NCBI GenBank assembly: GCA_014526335.1
Contig: JACTAT010000002.1
Span: 6,781,687-6,845,686 of the forward strand
DNA length: 64,000 bases
DNA from: Chrysaora quinquecirrha
Taxonomy: Eukaryota > Cnidaria > Scyphozoa > Semaeostomeae > Pelagiidae
Direction of reading: 5' to 3'
The notes beneath the pieces are model-generated. The model saw only the letters and a list, made by a program, of their open reading frames with translations. It was not told where the DNA came from and ran no database searches. A program made the position numbers and the translations under genes. Every line of letters begins with the position of its first letter. Position 1 is the stretch's first letter. Shown here piece after piece: positions 1 through 12,251 of this stretch.

Positions 1-961
1 GACTTTCCTGTTTCCTCTCTTGCATCATACCTGTATGCCAGGCACTTTGTCCCTCAATACTTGCATTGACTCTGTTTTTGCTTCTGAAAAACGCCACCAC
101 TTCATTCCTAAATGCCTTTTTCGTCACCACATGTATTAACGCTTTCAAACTGAATGGTAATAACCCTAAGTAAGTAGCAGCGATAGGTATTATGTGATGC
201 ATCGTACTGCCATGATGTGATGCGAATTCTGCTTCGATAACAAACACTGGTAGATAACAAGCAATATAAACCAATACAAGAATAACATAGGTCTTCATTA
301 TGTCTCTATCTTCTTGGTATCCGACTGTACCGTGGATCTTATGCCGTTGTTTCATTTTGTACACAATCATTACTGTCAATAAACACACCACAAACAGAGG
401 CATTAAAACTATTGGTACCATGAATGCTGCCATTTTCCCCAAATCATCATACACGAAAAAGCAAACTGCAAAATTTGGTTTGAACCTAAAAGTTCCTTTG
501 ATGTAAATACTGCTTCCACTCATTACTGCTATTACCCAAATTGATGCAATGATTGTAGTAATGTATTTTGGCATCACGATGCGAGCGTATACATGTGGCT
601 TTGTCAGCATTAGCAGTCTCATAATACTCAACCAAAGTATAGTCCATAAACAACAGATGCCCAAAACGAACGTTGTATACCCAAAAATATGACATAATTC
701 TCTACCGAATACCCATTTTCCTACTGCCAGAGTTACTATAACAGGAGGCATGCTAAGTAAGGTTGCCACTGAATCAGCAAGTATAAGATTAATGGTCAAT
801 GTATTGTGGAGGTTTCTAAGTCTTTCGTTTCTCATTATCATAAAACCAGTCAACGGATTCCCAACTACTCCAATTAAGAAAATCACAACCATTATCAATG
901 TCTCGACGATGATTTCATGTTTTTCTCTGAAAGGCATAACTTCTAATGTTGCATTAGCCAT
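1..961 (-). CDS. Rhodopsin-family G protein-coupled receptor (3' end beyond window)
   Basis: An intronless reading frame opens at the ATG at complement(959..961) and stays open to base 1, giving about 320 residues; the stop lies outside the window. A short N-terminus with an N-glycosylation-type NAT (residues 3-5) is followed by seven hydrophobic segments. Class A landmarks are visible: GN in TM1 (GVVGNPLTGF), NLILADS in TM2, a cysteine at the top of TM3 (GRELC), W in TM4 (ASIWVIAV), a second extracellular cysteine (FAVCFF) and CYLP in TM6. Two switches are unusual: the DRY position reads IMR, and the TM7 NPxxY position reads LPFSLKALI. It is therefore a seven-helix plasma-membrane receptor of unknown ligand, of the divergent type common as expanded single-exon families in cnidarians (family knowledge). 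The subfamily cannot be named from sequence alone. Confidence 0.85.
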   Translation of the reverse strand, partial: MANATLEVMPFREKHEIIVETLIMVVIFLIGVVGNPLTGFMIMRNERLRNLHNTLTINLILADSVATLLSMPPVIVTLAVGKWVFGRELCHIFGYTTFVLGICCLWTILWLSIMRLLMLTKPHVYARIVMPKYITTIIASIWVIAVMSGSSIYIKGTFRFKPNFAVCFFVYDDLGKMAAFMVPIVLMPLFVVCLLTVMIVYKMKQRHKIHGTVGYQEDRDIMKTYVILVLVYIACYLPVFVIEAEFASHHGSTMHHIIPIAATYLGLLPFSLKALIHVVTKKAFRNEVVAFFRSKNRVNASIEGQSAWHTGMMQERKQES

Positions 962-1287
962 TTCTGCTTTCTTCGTGTAGCGAATACTCAGGCGAATCCG
1001 AAAACTCCTCAAAATGCTTATTATATCGTCTTTCTTTCGATACTTTAAACACTGAAATAACCACCTGTCCGTCTGTGAACCATGCTGTAACTATGACTGC
1101 ACAAAGCACTCAAAAGACTTAACTAATATTTGGTTCAACGATATGTTTGAGATTTTAAATTTCTATTTGGACAACTGATTAAACATAGTTAGGATCGACT
1201 GCCAAAGCAATTTAATAATTTTCAATGGCCACCAAGAATTACTAAGCAAGCAAGCTATCTTCGCGTCTTTCGCTTATCAAAATCCAA
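962..1287. other. Intergenic, upstream of the GPCR
   Basis: No coding potential or recognisable element was seen here. This is the expected promoter side of the minus-strand receptor gene, but no convincing TATA or other core element stands out. Confidence 0.4.
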
Positions 1288-2045
1288 GCATTATGCCCTG
1301 GCCAAGCGAAAAACCTTGTCTGTCAAACATTTCAATTTGCTGTTAAAACAAAATGTTTGATCGTTTGGTAACGTCGCAAAACAATGCTGGTGAAAATAGA
1401 CACCAAGGATTTCTTATCAAGCAAGCGAGCTACCTTCTTCGCTACTTCGCTATTCAGAGTCCAAACACTAAGCTTGTTGTTATACCCTGGTCAAACGATA
1501 AAACATTGTTTGTCAAACATTTAATTTGCTTTTCAAACAAAATGTTTGATCGTTTGGCCACGTCGCAAAACAGGGCTTGTCATGATAGACACCAAGGATT
1601 TTTTATCAAGCAAGCAAGCTACTTGCTTCGCTTCGTTCGCTAATCAAAATCCAAGCACTAAGCTCCTGACTAAGCTCGTTATAATGCCCTGGCCAAGCGA
1701 TAAACCATTATTTGTCAAACATTTCAACTTGCTCTTGAGACAAAATGTTTGATCATCAGGTCACGTTGGAAAACAATGCTGGCCAAATTCATCAAAATTT
1801 GTTTTTGAACAACGTCAACATGCTCTTATGCTTGTCAAGCAATGTTTCATGACGTGATCAAACGCTCCAACATTGCTTGATGAGCAAATTTCAAATATTT
1901 GACAAATTATGATCGTTTGGACAGGACCCTGGTAACAAATGATTGCTTTAGACTCTGACCAATCGATCAAACATTGTTTGTCAAACATTTGAAGTCTGTA
2001 TGACAAGCAAATTATTTCACCGTTTTGCCAAGTCGCAAAACATTG
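1288..2045. mobile_element. Compound MITE-like repeat, family 1 (CCAAACGATCAAACATTG ends), about 3 tandem units
   Basis: Blocks starting CCCTGGCCAAGCGA recur near 1300, 1485 and 1688. Each is followed by GTCAAACATTT, then by AAAATGTTTGATCGTTTGG, an inverted copy of the same words. Spacing is about 185-205 bases, so this is a small tandem array of one element whose ends are inverted repeats. The same family recurs across the window (19.5, 28.9, 29.8, 34.7, 35.1, 42.2, 50.1, 55.0, 56.3 and 57.7 kb). No transposase is encoded, so it is a non-autonomous element (inference). Confidence 0.75.
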
Positions 2046-2229
2046 CTTTCGTCAGAATCAGAAAAAATAGTATTTTTTATATAAACACAAACAGTCAACT
2101 GAGAAATTCGAGCAGCACATTCGAAAAGTATTCAATTCAATAAAAGATCGAGTAAAGAAGAATCACAACAAATAAAACACACAGGTATTACGATATGATC
2201 AACTAATAGAGTTATAAACTTACTTTTCA

Positions 2230-2820
2230 CTAAATATTCACCCTCATGGGCCTCCTGTGACGTGGCCAAACGTTTGAACATTACTAAATAAGGAAGTTTC
2301 ACATGTTTGACAAACAATGTTTGATCGTTTGGCAAGGGCCTAGGCATATTGCGTTGTTGTTCAAAATAGAATTGATAATTTTAATAAGGCCGATCGAGCA
2401 ACCATTGTTTGTCAAACATTTTAAATTTCTTCATCAAACAATATTTGAACATTTAGTCACGTCATAAACAATCGCTTGGTAAGCAAAAGTACGCAAAATT
2501 TGATGCAGAGTGTTTGTGGAAAAGTGCAAAACCATTTCGCATAAATTGTTTGATAACCGTTGTTTTGAAACGTGGCCAAACAGTAGATATTTTGCTTCTC
2601 AATGTTTGACCGACAAGCGACAATGTTTGATCGTTTTGCTAGGACCTAAAGAGATTTACAAGCCGTTTCAAAAAAAAAATTATTTTCGTATAATGCAAGT
2701 AACAGATGTTGGTTGAGCAATGTGTTGCGACTTGGCCAAACGGTAAAACATTTTGCTTGACAAACAAAGTTCAAAAGTTTGATAAGTAATGTTTGATCGT
2801 TTAGCCGGAGGCTTAGGGAA
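2230..2820. mobile_element. Family 1 MITE fragments
   Basis: Several degraded copies are present, for example GTTTGATCGTTTGGCAAGG at about 2320, CATTGTTTGTCAAACATTT at about 2405 and TAATGTTTGATCGTTTAGCC near 2790. Small frames through these fragments are by-products of the repeat and not genes. Confidence 0.65.
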
Positions 2821-3201
2821 TCTGAATCATCTTTGCCTATAAGAACCTCACAAGAATTCGATTGTGATTTGGCACAGAATTTTCTTAGCCTCAAAGATTT
2901 GAAAACTTATTTGACCAAGCACAACTAAATTTCGGTCTAAAAATAAGCAAAAAACAAGCTATACTATAAGGGTTGGTTCTTTTATACGTGCAGCATATCG
3001 AAATGTATTGGTATTCTGAAAAAAGCGTTCATGGGGAAAACCCGGGGGGAGGTTAGGGAAAAAGGGATATTGGTTCCAGTTGTGAAAGTCAGTTTTGAGC
3101 ATGCGTAGAATTCCATGATCAGATTTGCATTTTGCATTCCATTTTGAGCCAGCTGTGGTGTTCTGTTGTGATTAATTTTGATACATTACTAATCTTACAA
3201 A

Positions 3202-6200
3202 ATGTCTAATAAACAAGAAAAGAGTAACGACAAGGGCTTCTTATCAAGAACTGCAACTTACACTTCGAAAAGAGCAAGGAGAGCTCAGGAAAAGGTATAA
3301 TTATGTCATCTGATTTCAGAATGAATGAGTCATGTTTTGTCTGATATGCTGAGTAAGAGCAAAAGGGCGGCTAGGCCATCATCTCTTATGTATAGGCCTA
3401 CTAAAAGGTCTGCTGTACCAATATCAGGGCTTGTTTTGAATACGTTGTTTGTTGATTTAGCTAGACGTTTTTAGTTTTTAAATGATGAAGTGTGGGGCTC
3501 TCAGATGAGAGGGTAATCCTGCAATTCCACTGCAAATATCCTCTGCTATTTATTGATTTGGCATCCAGACTATTTTGATATTTACAAAAAGAAAGTATAA
3601 AGGCAGATCAGGGACATATCCACTTTTTCGGACCCACTTTCCTTACGAAGTTTCAAAATGCATTGAATTTCCATTTTCATTGCTTTACGTTCGAAATTTC
3701 CAATGCGACTGATTTGATTGTTCCAAATTTCGAATATTGCAAAAACACTGTAAAGGCTAAATAGCGAAACGTAAACAAACGTAAACTGGATTTTCAATAA
3801 AAAAATGTTGTTTCATCTATTGGGGGTGCCACCTCCAATACTGGCCTTTTTCCAGCCCCTTAAGTATAAACAGGGAGGGGGTTGTGGGTACCCATTCAGT
3901 CTGGGGAGTATGATAATTCTTGAGATCTTGTGCACGTCAAGGTGCTGTTGCGTTGTGGTCTAATCCAGCTAACTCTTGGAGTCAACAGCTCAGTGTGGTC
4001 AGGGTTCGAGCCCAGCTAAGGTAGTGTTACAGCCAGGGTCGAGGTCTCCATTAGTTAACCTACTGCTGAGATCCTAGCTACTGGTGCTAAAAACACCATC
4101 TCACTTTTACCTTGTGTGCACAGAATTGCATTTCCATTGTTCTTTTCCATTTGGTGCCAGGCTGCATTCCATGGACTATATGCCAAAGTTCTGTGGTGTG
4201 GAAGACCGATTTCTATTGTTCTTTCTATTGTTCTATTGTTCAATCTTTGGAATATTTAGGGTGGCATAAACATAGAATGTACCTACACTGGGTGGGTGTG
4301 CTGTAATGGCCAATTGACTGGAAGCTTTTCTTCTACGTGTTTGATCAACTACTTCAATAATGAAGGCTCTGTTGATGTATAAAAAAAACAATTATGTGAA
4401 AATAAAAGAAGATTTTCTCCATGCTTACAAACTATATGGTGCGTGCAGCTCTTTGTGCACAATTTAATTACCTTGCAAGGCCACAATGCCACAGCACCTT
4501 TAACATATAGTCCATAGTCAAGGCAATATTCAAGCCCACAAAATTTTGATTGAAAACTAAACATCTTGACCACCCATTCATGACTTCATTTTATTTCTGT
4601 CGAACTTTCTTTTTTTGATTTAACGAATGTAAACAAACAATGATTTTTTTTGTGTGAATAGTTTATGCAGAAAGTTGGAAAGTCAGATGAAACGAAAGAT
4701 GAAGTTTTTGATGAATTTGTAAGCAATTTCAGCAAACAGCAGGTAAATCATCAAGTTGATCGTATTCATTGGCATAGCCAAGGGGGGCACCGGGAGGGGG
4801 GGGGTTAGTCACCCCCAAGATGGATTTTGTATATAGGCCTATGATGGAGTTTGTACTGAGATTCAAGGCCTGGCTAAACTAGAAGACATGTCGCATGCCA
4901 CATTGATGTCCCCTCTGTGTCTCCCAGTTTAACTACCTCAGAAACTTTGCAGCAAGAGACAAGCAAATGTTTTTTGGAGACAACAGAAACATTTCTTGTC
5001 TCTGGGACATGCAAATGACTTGGGGGACATGTTGCTCGCTTGTCACTTGCATGCTTAGCCACCCTGGGAGACACCCTGTGTCATGTATCCTAGTTTAGCC
5101 ATAGCTTCAATTATCATATGTCCTGTCTTCTTTTTGTAGGCTGCTGTAACAAGATTGCAGAAAGAACTAAAGCAGTATCTTCAATGTGTTGCATGTAAGG
5201 GCTTATCAAAATATTAATTTTGTCAAGACAAGAAATCTAGCAATTTTTTTGCTAATGCAGGCAAGAGGGGCTCCTGCAGCTACGCTGTTGATGTGGACCT
5301 GCAGCTTGTGTACCTATAACTGCAAGACTGATGTTCTAGAATATAAAATACCATAGGTGCTCATTCACTGACTTTGGCAGGATCGACAGCAGAGTTGACT
5401 GTAGGTTTTTGGAAACTAGTCCTCAGAAGATTAGATCACAGGAAGGATTGGCTGATCATTAGCCATTTGCCTTCAGCCACATTACCACATACATATGCAG
5501 AAATATAGGAAACTTCTCAGTTATGGAAGGGGCCATTTGCCATCAGCCACATCACCACTATGCAGAAATATAGGAAACTCCTCAACAATGATTAGGCTCT
5601 CTAATCGAGACCCGGATCCTGGCTGTGACTCTACCATAGTTGGGACTCAACCCTTGACCCTACTGTACTTCTGGCACCATGAGCCAGCTGCCAAGAACGA
5701 AAAGTGCCAGTCGCTAGGACCTCAGTAGTAGGCTAACCAATCGAGACCTTGATCCTGGCTGTGATGCTACTATAGTTGGGGCTCGAGCCCTGACCCCACC
5801 AAGCTTTGATACCATCAACCAGCTGGATAAGACCACAATGATGGCATACCTTAAAAACTTTCATAACATGTCTTGAAGTACAACTCAAAGACTACTATAA
5901 TTTGAATTTGAAGTCTTAAATAACAGATTTTTGTCTTTTTAGCCATGCAGGTTGCAAGTAATGCATTTGCAGAAGCTGTTAGAGAAATTTATGAACCAGA
6001 ATGGTCAGATCGTGACAAACTCAATAACCTTTTTGAGGAATTGGATTCCAATTTCAAAACCCTTACAACAAGACTTGCTGATGAAGTTTTAGAGCCAATG
6101 GACTTTTATCTAAAGCCATTCTCTGATGTTAAGGTAAGATGTTACATCCTTAGTCTATTGTTTCGGTCTGTTTCTGACGTTCATACTCTGAGGAGTGTCA

Positions 6201-9200
6201 GACGAAAGAAGCTTTTAAGTATGCCCGAAAATGTTTCCGCTGTTTATCGAAATGTTAAGGTACAATACATAGGGAGGCCTATTAGACTTTCTCAATATTA
6301 TTCAGTAGTTTCCGTGATAATATAGAGGAAAAATAACGATGTTAACCATTTTTTCAGACGAAGATCTCAAAAAGAGGCAGGAAAAGGGTTGATTATGATC
6401 ATTGCAGACATGTTGTTGATGTGAGTAGTTTACAGTAACTCCCCCCTTTACTGTCTTATTGTTTCATTTTATTCATATTCTGTTGTTTGATCGCATTTTT
6501 GTATGAAACTCGTTTTTTTATCGGGAACATCTATGTAAGGAACTCTAGGCTGAAAATCCATATTTCCCACCGTAATTTCCAAAAAACTCAGCTTATTCAA
6601 GCATATTTCATGACAAGGGACTGTGAGGGAACTTTCAGCCTCAACTCTTTTTTCGGTATCCAGTATTTTTGGTCTTATTACTTTTTGTTTTAGACATTGC
6701 GTGCAAAGGGGAAATCTGGTGATGCCAAAAAGCTTTCACAGGTAAACAACCTAATTCAACCTAACTTCAACCTCGTTTCTGTCTAGCAAGCTAACGATAG
6801 ACAAGTTGTGCTATCAGTATTAAAAGGTATCAAGCGTTCAACAATTCACTCGTCAGCTTTCTGTATCTGTGACTCGTGTAATAAATATACCAACATTCTT
6901 CGATGGCTTTCGATTGGTGAAAATGGCCAACCAAGAACACAGCTAGCTCACTGGATGATCTTACTCCCAGTTTTTCAAACTTGGTTCTGAAAACCTAACA
7001 AAGTTGCAACACTGAGATATCAAAAAGAGAACTCCTTACAGTAATTAGAGTTCGTTGTACAAGATTGGCTGAATTATAAATGCACAATCTTTAAATCCTT
7101 TGTTTTATTTAATAGCTGTTGTTGATTAAAATGTTTTAAAACATTTATTATGCCTCTCTGTTTTGTTGATGAAGGACTTCAATAGATAAACTGTGAATCT
7201 GTGAAGGGCAGATGTTCGCCGACTTGCTAGCAGAATTATTTATTTTGCTTGTCGTTTTTTAGGCCGAAGAAGAATACCAAAAAGCCAAGTCAGTCTTTGT
7301 TGAATTAACATCGGAGTTATACGATGAGCTGCCTGCGTTGTATGATGGGTAAGTATCCTCAGATACGCTCCAAAGTCTCCTATTTTCCTGCTGGCGATCC
7401 GAAATAACGGGCTTTCGATTTCTCGAAAGGCTCTAGAAAAGGATAGCTTTTTCCACAAGTGGCATACCACAACAAATGGGATTGGAACCTTGCCTGCATG
7501 ACCAGGGAGCCCCCAAGTTTCCTCTAAGCTATAGAGCTCAATGAAATCACCGAGTATCTCTCCAAGTTACACAGCCTAAGCTTTCCTCCCGTTTGGCTTG
7601 TGTTTCGTCTATATGGAGCCATCTTCAGCATCATTCATATTTATATATATTTGTCGTGAATGGCAAATACTAGGATAGATTACTCGGCAAGTGGCATACC
7701 ACAATAAGATGGTTTCAAACTTGGATTGCTGGACCAGAGAGCCAACGAAGTTGCCACTGGGCTATAGAGCTCAATTTATCAAGATGTTTTTATATTTTGT
7801 TTGATCTTCAGAACAATTTCTTCTATAAACATTAAAATAGCCTATTCAACCTGCCTTAGTTATAGATATCAAGGAGTGGTTTCACACCATGTCTTAAGAC
7901 GCCAGCTTTCAGACTAAACATTTTCTGCATATTGCTAATTAATAATGAATTGTGCTTTGCTGTAGAATCGATCAATTTTTATCTCAATTTCTTAACACTG
8001 AATTCCTTTTTCTTGTCTTAATCAGTCGAATTGGTTTCTACGTGTCCTGTTTTCAAAGCGTCTTCACATTAGAAGGAGTTTTTCATCGAGAAAACGCTAA
8101 GGTAAGGATCATATTCTTAATGGCTTTATTTTTAGTAGACATGATAATCACCGCTTATTAGGACAGGCCTTTGATATTATCAAGGCAAGGCAAGGTTTTG
8201 AGAGAGCTCCCTGTTGCCATGATGAATATCAAAGGCTTGTCCTGATAAGCGTTGATATTTTGATGTCTAATACTGTGAGAGATGTGAATACTGGATAAAT
8301 CGGGTGGACCAAACAGACGTAACACCCCCCTAAACGGAAGCTCCCCTCTCTAATATGCCCCCTCTTTAATGAGCTTCCTTCACTAATGAGCCCTCTCTCT
8401 AATAAGCCCCTTTTCTCTCTAATAAGCCTGTCACATTAAATAAGCTCCCCTCTCTAATATGCCCCCTCTTTGATGAGCTTCCTTCACTAATAAGCCCTCT
8501 CTGTAATAAGCCCTCTCTCTAATAAGCCCTCTCTCTAATAAGCCCATCACATCTAATAAGCTCCCCTCTCTAATATGCCCCCTCTTTGATGAGCTTCCTT
8601 CACTAATAAGCCCTCTCTGTAAAAAGCCCTCTGTCTAATAAGCCCTCTCTCTAATAAGCCCACCTCTCTAATAAGCCCTCTCTCTAATAAGCCCTCTCTC
8701 TAATAAGCCCTCCCTCTAATAAGCCCTCTCTCTAATAAGCCCTCTCTCTAATAAGCCCTCTCTCTAATAAGCCCTCTCTCTAATAAGCCCTCTCTCTAAT
8801 AAGCCCTCTCTCTAATAAGCCCATCACATCTAATAAGCTCCCCTCTCTAATATGCCCCCTCTTTGATGAGCTTCCTTCACTAATAAGCCCTCTCTGTAAA
8901 AAGCCCTCTGTCTTATAAGCCCTCTCTCTAATAAGCCCACCTCTCTAATAAGCCCTCTCTCTAATAAGCCCTCTCTCTAATAAGCCCTCTCTCTAATAAG
9001 CCCTCTCTCTAATAAGCCCTCTCTCTAATAAGCCCTCTCTCTAATAAGCCCACCTCTCTTCCCCTCACTTCCAAAATTAAAGAAGCCCCGGGAGCTTTTA
9101 TGACACTCGGCTTTATCTTTTTTTGTTGTCTCTGCTGTTTAAGGATAGGGATAGGGATGTAAAAACAAGCAGGTGGATTTATTGTTACATACACACGACT

Positions 9201-12200
9201 TTTGATAGCTGATGTGGACCAGCAGCCTGCCTTTCCTATTGCTTATTAGGTGATTTGGTAACGAAGAGGGTAAACCCCCCGTCAAAGAATTACTGATAAG
9301 TGTTTTACTTAATTTTAGATTCAAAACCAACTGAATGATTTAATGGATCAATTAATCAAAGATGTCTCCGCTGGCACGTACAGTACGAAAAAGTCCTTTG
9401 CTGTTGCAAGGTAATTCTAGAACATTATTCCTCCAAATGAAGGAATCGCCTCTTTCCTTCGTCAAAAGCTTCACCCTTTTATTGTTTTCTGTGGAGCAAA
9501 AACTTTTTGTATTGACTACATTTAGGAATAAAGCAAGGCAGGTAGTCGTCTTGAGCTGATTGGAACCCGCAGCTTGCGCCACGACAAATACCCTGGGTAT
9601 TTCTTCACAGGCCTCCGATGGAACTACAATTTATATCTCCAGATAAATATTTGTACCGTTGGTGCTCATATGCCGACGTCCGATCCAGGAGGATTGACAG
9701 CTACAATAGTTCCTAATAGGTCCTAATTGGCTCGGTAGCTCCCAAAACCCCTGACTTTTTTAAAAAATCAATCTCCTCGTAGTTCATGTAATAGTTCAGA
9801 ATTTGTATTCTACTGTTGTATGATGTGCTTAGTTTTGAATTTGCTCTGGTTAATCAGATGCTATTAACTATATCAATAGGGACGATGACCAAGATGTACC
9901 CTCAATAGATCCTATAACACCAAAATCATCTGAAGGAGGCTTGGCTACTTTTTACGATGTTGCTGTCCCAAAAGACGATCAAGAGTGTCCAGGTTTGTAA
10001 TAGATTTCTACTTCATTACCCCTGTTTTTCAATTCTATCTATTGACAAGCAATATAATGTAAATAGTTTCCGGGGAACAATATGCAATCATTAAGTATCC
10101 TATGAATTGACTGAATGTGGATTAGTTGTATTGCCAAACAGGTCGCCGACTAAAGGTTGACATAGCTAGATGTTGTGGTAATTTGTTGCATAGCCACTAT
10201 CTGCTATCAAAAATGCTGTTTGCTGTTTTCCAGGGTTAAAAACAGAATTGTTCTTGTCTCACCAATGTTTCTTTCCCCCCACCCCCTCCAATGTTCGTCA
10301 ATATTTCTCCATTAAACCTGTGAAGTTCCTAGATTCCTAAGATAGATCTAAGTCTCAAAATTTTTCACTTTTAGGTAGTGATGATGCAAATGCAATGAAC
10401 GGAGAAACAGAGCAACCTCAAGAGCCTGTGCAACAAATCATCCCTCCCGTCCCTTCGAGACCTGCCCCGCCAAGACCAACTATCTCGCCTACACCGCCTA
10501 TCGATACCAGCGAATCTATTCAACAACAAAATGAGGTATGGGAAGACTTAGCTCCGCCAGATGTTTTTTTATATCAAGCCTTTTCATTCTAATGGCAGCT
10601 CCTCTCTTGAACAACCCCCCAGTCAGGCATTCCCTCCCTTTTCAGAACTGACCTGACCTGACCTGACCTAACCTGACCTGACCTGACCTAATCTGACCTG
10701 ACCCGACCTGACTTGACTTAACCCTACCCGACCTTACCTGACCTGACCTGACCTGACCTGACCTGACCTGACCTCACATGACCTGCCCTGACCTGGTCTG
10801 ACCTGACCTGGCCTTTCGTCGGTCTAGCCGATCGTATTTGTATCTGATGCTTTCTGAGCCGGTACTTTGATTCAAATCACGGTCTTCGTGTCACAAAATA
10901 CTTAAAAATTGCTGTTCTTGTAATAAAACAAAATCGTATAATACTTAGTAACTATAATGCCTGAGAAAATCTTACAAAAAGAATCTTATCCCTTTAGACT
11001 GCTGCTATTTACGATGAAGTTGAAAACCCAACAGAAAAACAAAATGAAAGCATAGAAACGAGCGATACCAAAGACATGACAGGTTCAGATGCACCTCAAG
11101 ATGAATTAGTTGTTTATAAAATACCTAATACTGCTGATAATCCACATAATTTGAATCTGTTAGTTCCACAAAGTACTTATAAGGTATGTAGTGTCTTTTA
11201 TTACTGATTTTCTCCTTCTTTATATTTGCTGGGATGCAAATGAAATTGAATTGAATTGAATTGAAAAGGATAATGTCTGTAATTTGTTTTGGCTTCGTAC
11301 AAGAGCTGATAAGTTACCGAAAGATCGTATCTTTGAGTCTATCGCCTGTGGAGAAATTTAAGTTGCGTCTATAGTTTTTTGTTGCTATTTGTTTCTTTGT
11401 CCTTCTATTTTTTCTGGTCTGGGTTTCTTTAGTTCATTTTTTTGCTATTTATTTAAGTTTTTATTTATGTATGTATTTATTTATTAATTATTTTATTCGT
11501 TCCCTCATTTGGCTATCGTTTTATGCATTTATTGATACATTTATTTATATATTTATTCATTCATTTATTAATCTATCCATGTATTTATTCATGTTTTATT
11601 CATCTTTATATTTATAAGTTTGTTTATTTATTAATTTTTTGCTCTATTTTTATACATTTGTTCATACATTTAGAAATACATTTATTCATTCATTTATTTA
11701 TCTATCTTTTTGTTTATTCATGTTTTTATTTTATATTTATAAATCTGTTTATTCATTCATTCATTCATTTATTTTTTGTATGTACTTATAGATTTATTCC
11801 TTTCTTGGCATGTTCATTTGTTATTTTTCTATTTATATTTCCTTTATGTCTAAGTCCTGACTCGTAATAATTAGTTTCTTTTTGTTTTTATTGATACAGT
11901 TCTCTTCACAAATTATTATTAACTTAGTTATATATACTTGTTGATATTAATCCTTTGTATTGATTCCGTCAGGTTGTAGCTACACATCCATATACTGCTG
12001 AAGATGAAGATGAAATATCTTTTGAAAAAGGAGAAATGATTCATGTCATTCCATTTGAAGACCCAGAGGAACAGGTTTGCTAAGTTAATTTTGTTAAAAA
12101 ATTCGCGTATTGTAATATTCAGCTCTCTAACTAGGCCTAAACTACATCTTTCTTTTTTCCAAAGGATGAAGGATGGTTAATGGGAATTGTGGACAGTAAT

Positions 12201-12251
12201 GGCGTTAAAGGTGTTTTTCCTGAGAATTTTACCAAGAAGTTTGAAGAATAA
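3202..12251 (+). CDS. Amphiphysin/BIN1-type N-BAR and SH3 protein
   Basis: Fourteen exons, all with GT-AG borders and consistent phases: 3202-3294, 4662-4742, 5140-5194, 5943-6133, 6358-6420, 6694-6741, 7263-7348, 8026-8101, 9319-9410, 9880-9992, 10375-10535, 10998-11183, 11973-12074, 12165-12251. They sum to 1434 bases (477 residues). Residues 1 to about 250 form the N-BAR domain: a basic amphipathic N-terminus ending RRAQEK, then [21 protein letters not shown] and [12 protein letters not shown], all closely matching BIN1/amphiphysin. An acidic and proline-rich linker ([12 protein letters not shown]) leads to a C-terminal SH3 domain with ALYDY-like [17 protein letters not shown] and GVFPENF. 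The family bends membranes and recruits dynamin in endocytosis and T-tubule formation. The start ATG is the first one, just before the conserved helix 0. Introns carry SINEs, a MITE and tandem repeats listed separately. Confidence 0.93.
3945..4115 (+). mobile_element. tRNA-related SINE (family B) in amphiphysin intron 1
   Basis: Begins GTTGCGTTGTGGTCTAATCC, contains a B-box-like GGGTTCGAGCCC and ends with GAGATCCTAGCTACTGG and CTAAAAACACCAT. Clear relatives lie at 14690-14850, 17640-17822 and 49100-49260, and in reverse at about 5590-5830. The pol III promoter-like B box plus dispersed copies identify it as a SINE. Confidence 0.7.
4865..5107. mobile_element. MITE family 2 (AAGGCCTGGCTAAACTAG termini), amphiphysin intron 2
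   Basis: The left end AAGGCCTGGCTAAACTAG matches the reverse complement of the right end CTAGTTTAGCCATAGCTT (about 15 of 18). The interior is shared with 19941-20217 and 49770-50040, including GACATGTTGCTCGCTTGTCA and AACAGAAACATTTCTTG. Length is 240-285 bp with no coding capacity, typical of a MITE. Confidence 0.8.
5240..5460 (-). mobile_element. SINE family C fragment
   Basis: Contains GATGTGGACCTGCAGCTTGTG and GGATCGACAGCAGAGTTGACTG words shared with the inverted pair at 37370-37790 and with 9560-9720. The tRNA-like head is missing here. Confidence 0.5.
5590..5835 (-). mobile_element. Two partial SINE family B copies, reverse orientation
   Basis: Two successive blocks carry AATCGAGACC..GATCCTGGCTGTGA and GGGCTCGAGCCCTGA (first copy GGGACTCAACCC). 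Their reverse complements match family B (GGTTCGAGCCC, GTCACAGCCAGG, GAGGTCTC). They lie in amphiphysin intron 3. Confidence 0.55.
7455..7785 (-). mobile_element. Two tRNA-derived SINE family A copies, reverse orientation
   Basis: AAGTGGCATACCACAA followed by GAGCTATAGAGCTC-like sequence appears twice, at about 7458-7685 and 7687-7785. Reverse-complemented, they match the full copy at 54600-54830, which has TATAGCTCAGTGG (A box) and CCAGGTTCGAATCGG (B box). The first copy also shares the 5' part including the ATATATATTTGTCGTGAATGG word. They sit in amphiphysin intron 7. Confidence 0.65.
8330..9060. repeat. 16-bp minisatellite (CTCTCTCTAATAAGCC) with higher-order structure
   Basis: About 730 bases of amphiphysin intron 8 are made of a CTCTCTCTAATAAGCC unit. 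A longer block containing CATCACATCTAATAAGCTCC, then CCCCCTCTTTGATGAGCTTC, recurs at about 8543 and 8821, with an earlier variant from about 8430. A reverse-strand relative (ATTAGAGAG words in G-rich sequence) lies at 36340-36735. Confidence 0.9.
9560..9725 (-). mobile_element. SINE family C fragment
   Basis: Contains CGACAAATACCCTGGGTAT, GGTGCTCATATGCCGACGTC and AGGAGGATTGACAGCTAC, matching parts of 37440-37500. It lies in amphiphysin intron 9. Confidence 0.5.
10645..10815. repeat. (CTGAC)n-type pentanucleotide repeat
   Basis: Imperfect CTGAC/CTAAC/CTTAC units run without break through amphiphysin intron 11. Confidence 0.9.
11440..11800. repeat. (ATTTATTC)n-like low-complexity tract
   Basis: ATTTATTTATTCATTC-type units fill amphiphysin intron 12. 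An open frame through this tract is only a consequence of the repeat ([10 protein letters not shown]). Confidence 0.85.

Noticed and set aside
11523..11867. 114-residue hydrophobic frame
   Set aside because: Produced by an ATTTATTC repeat inside an amphipathic-looking but low-complexity tract of an amphiphysin intron.
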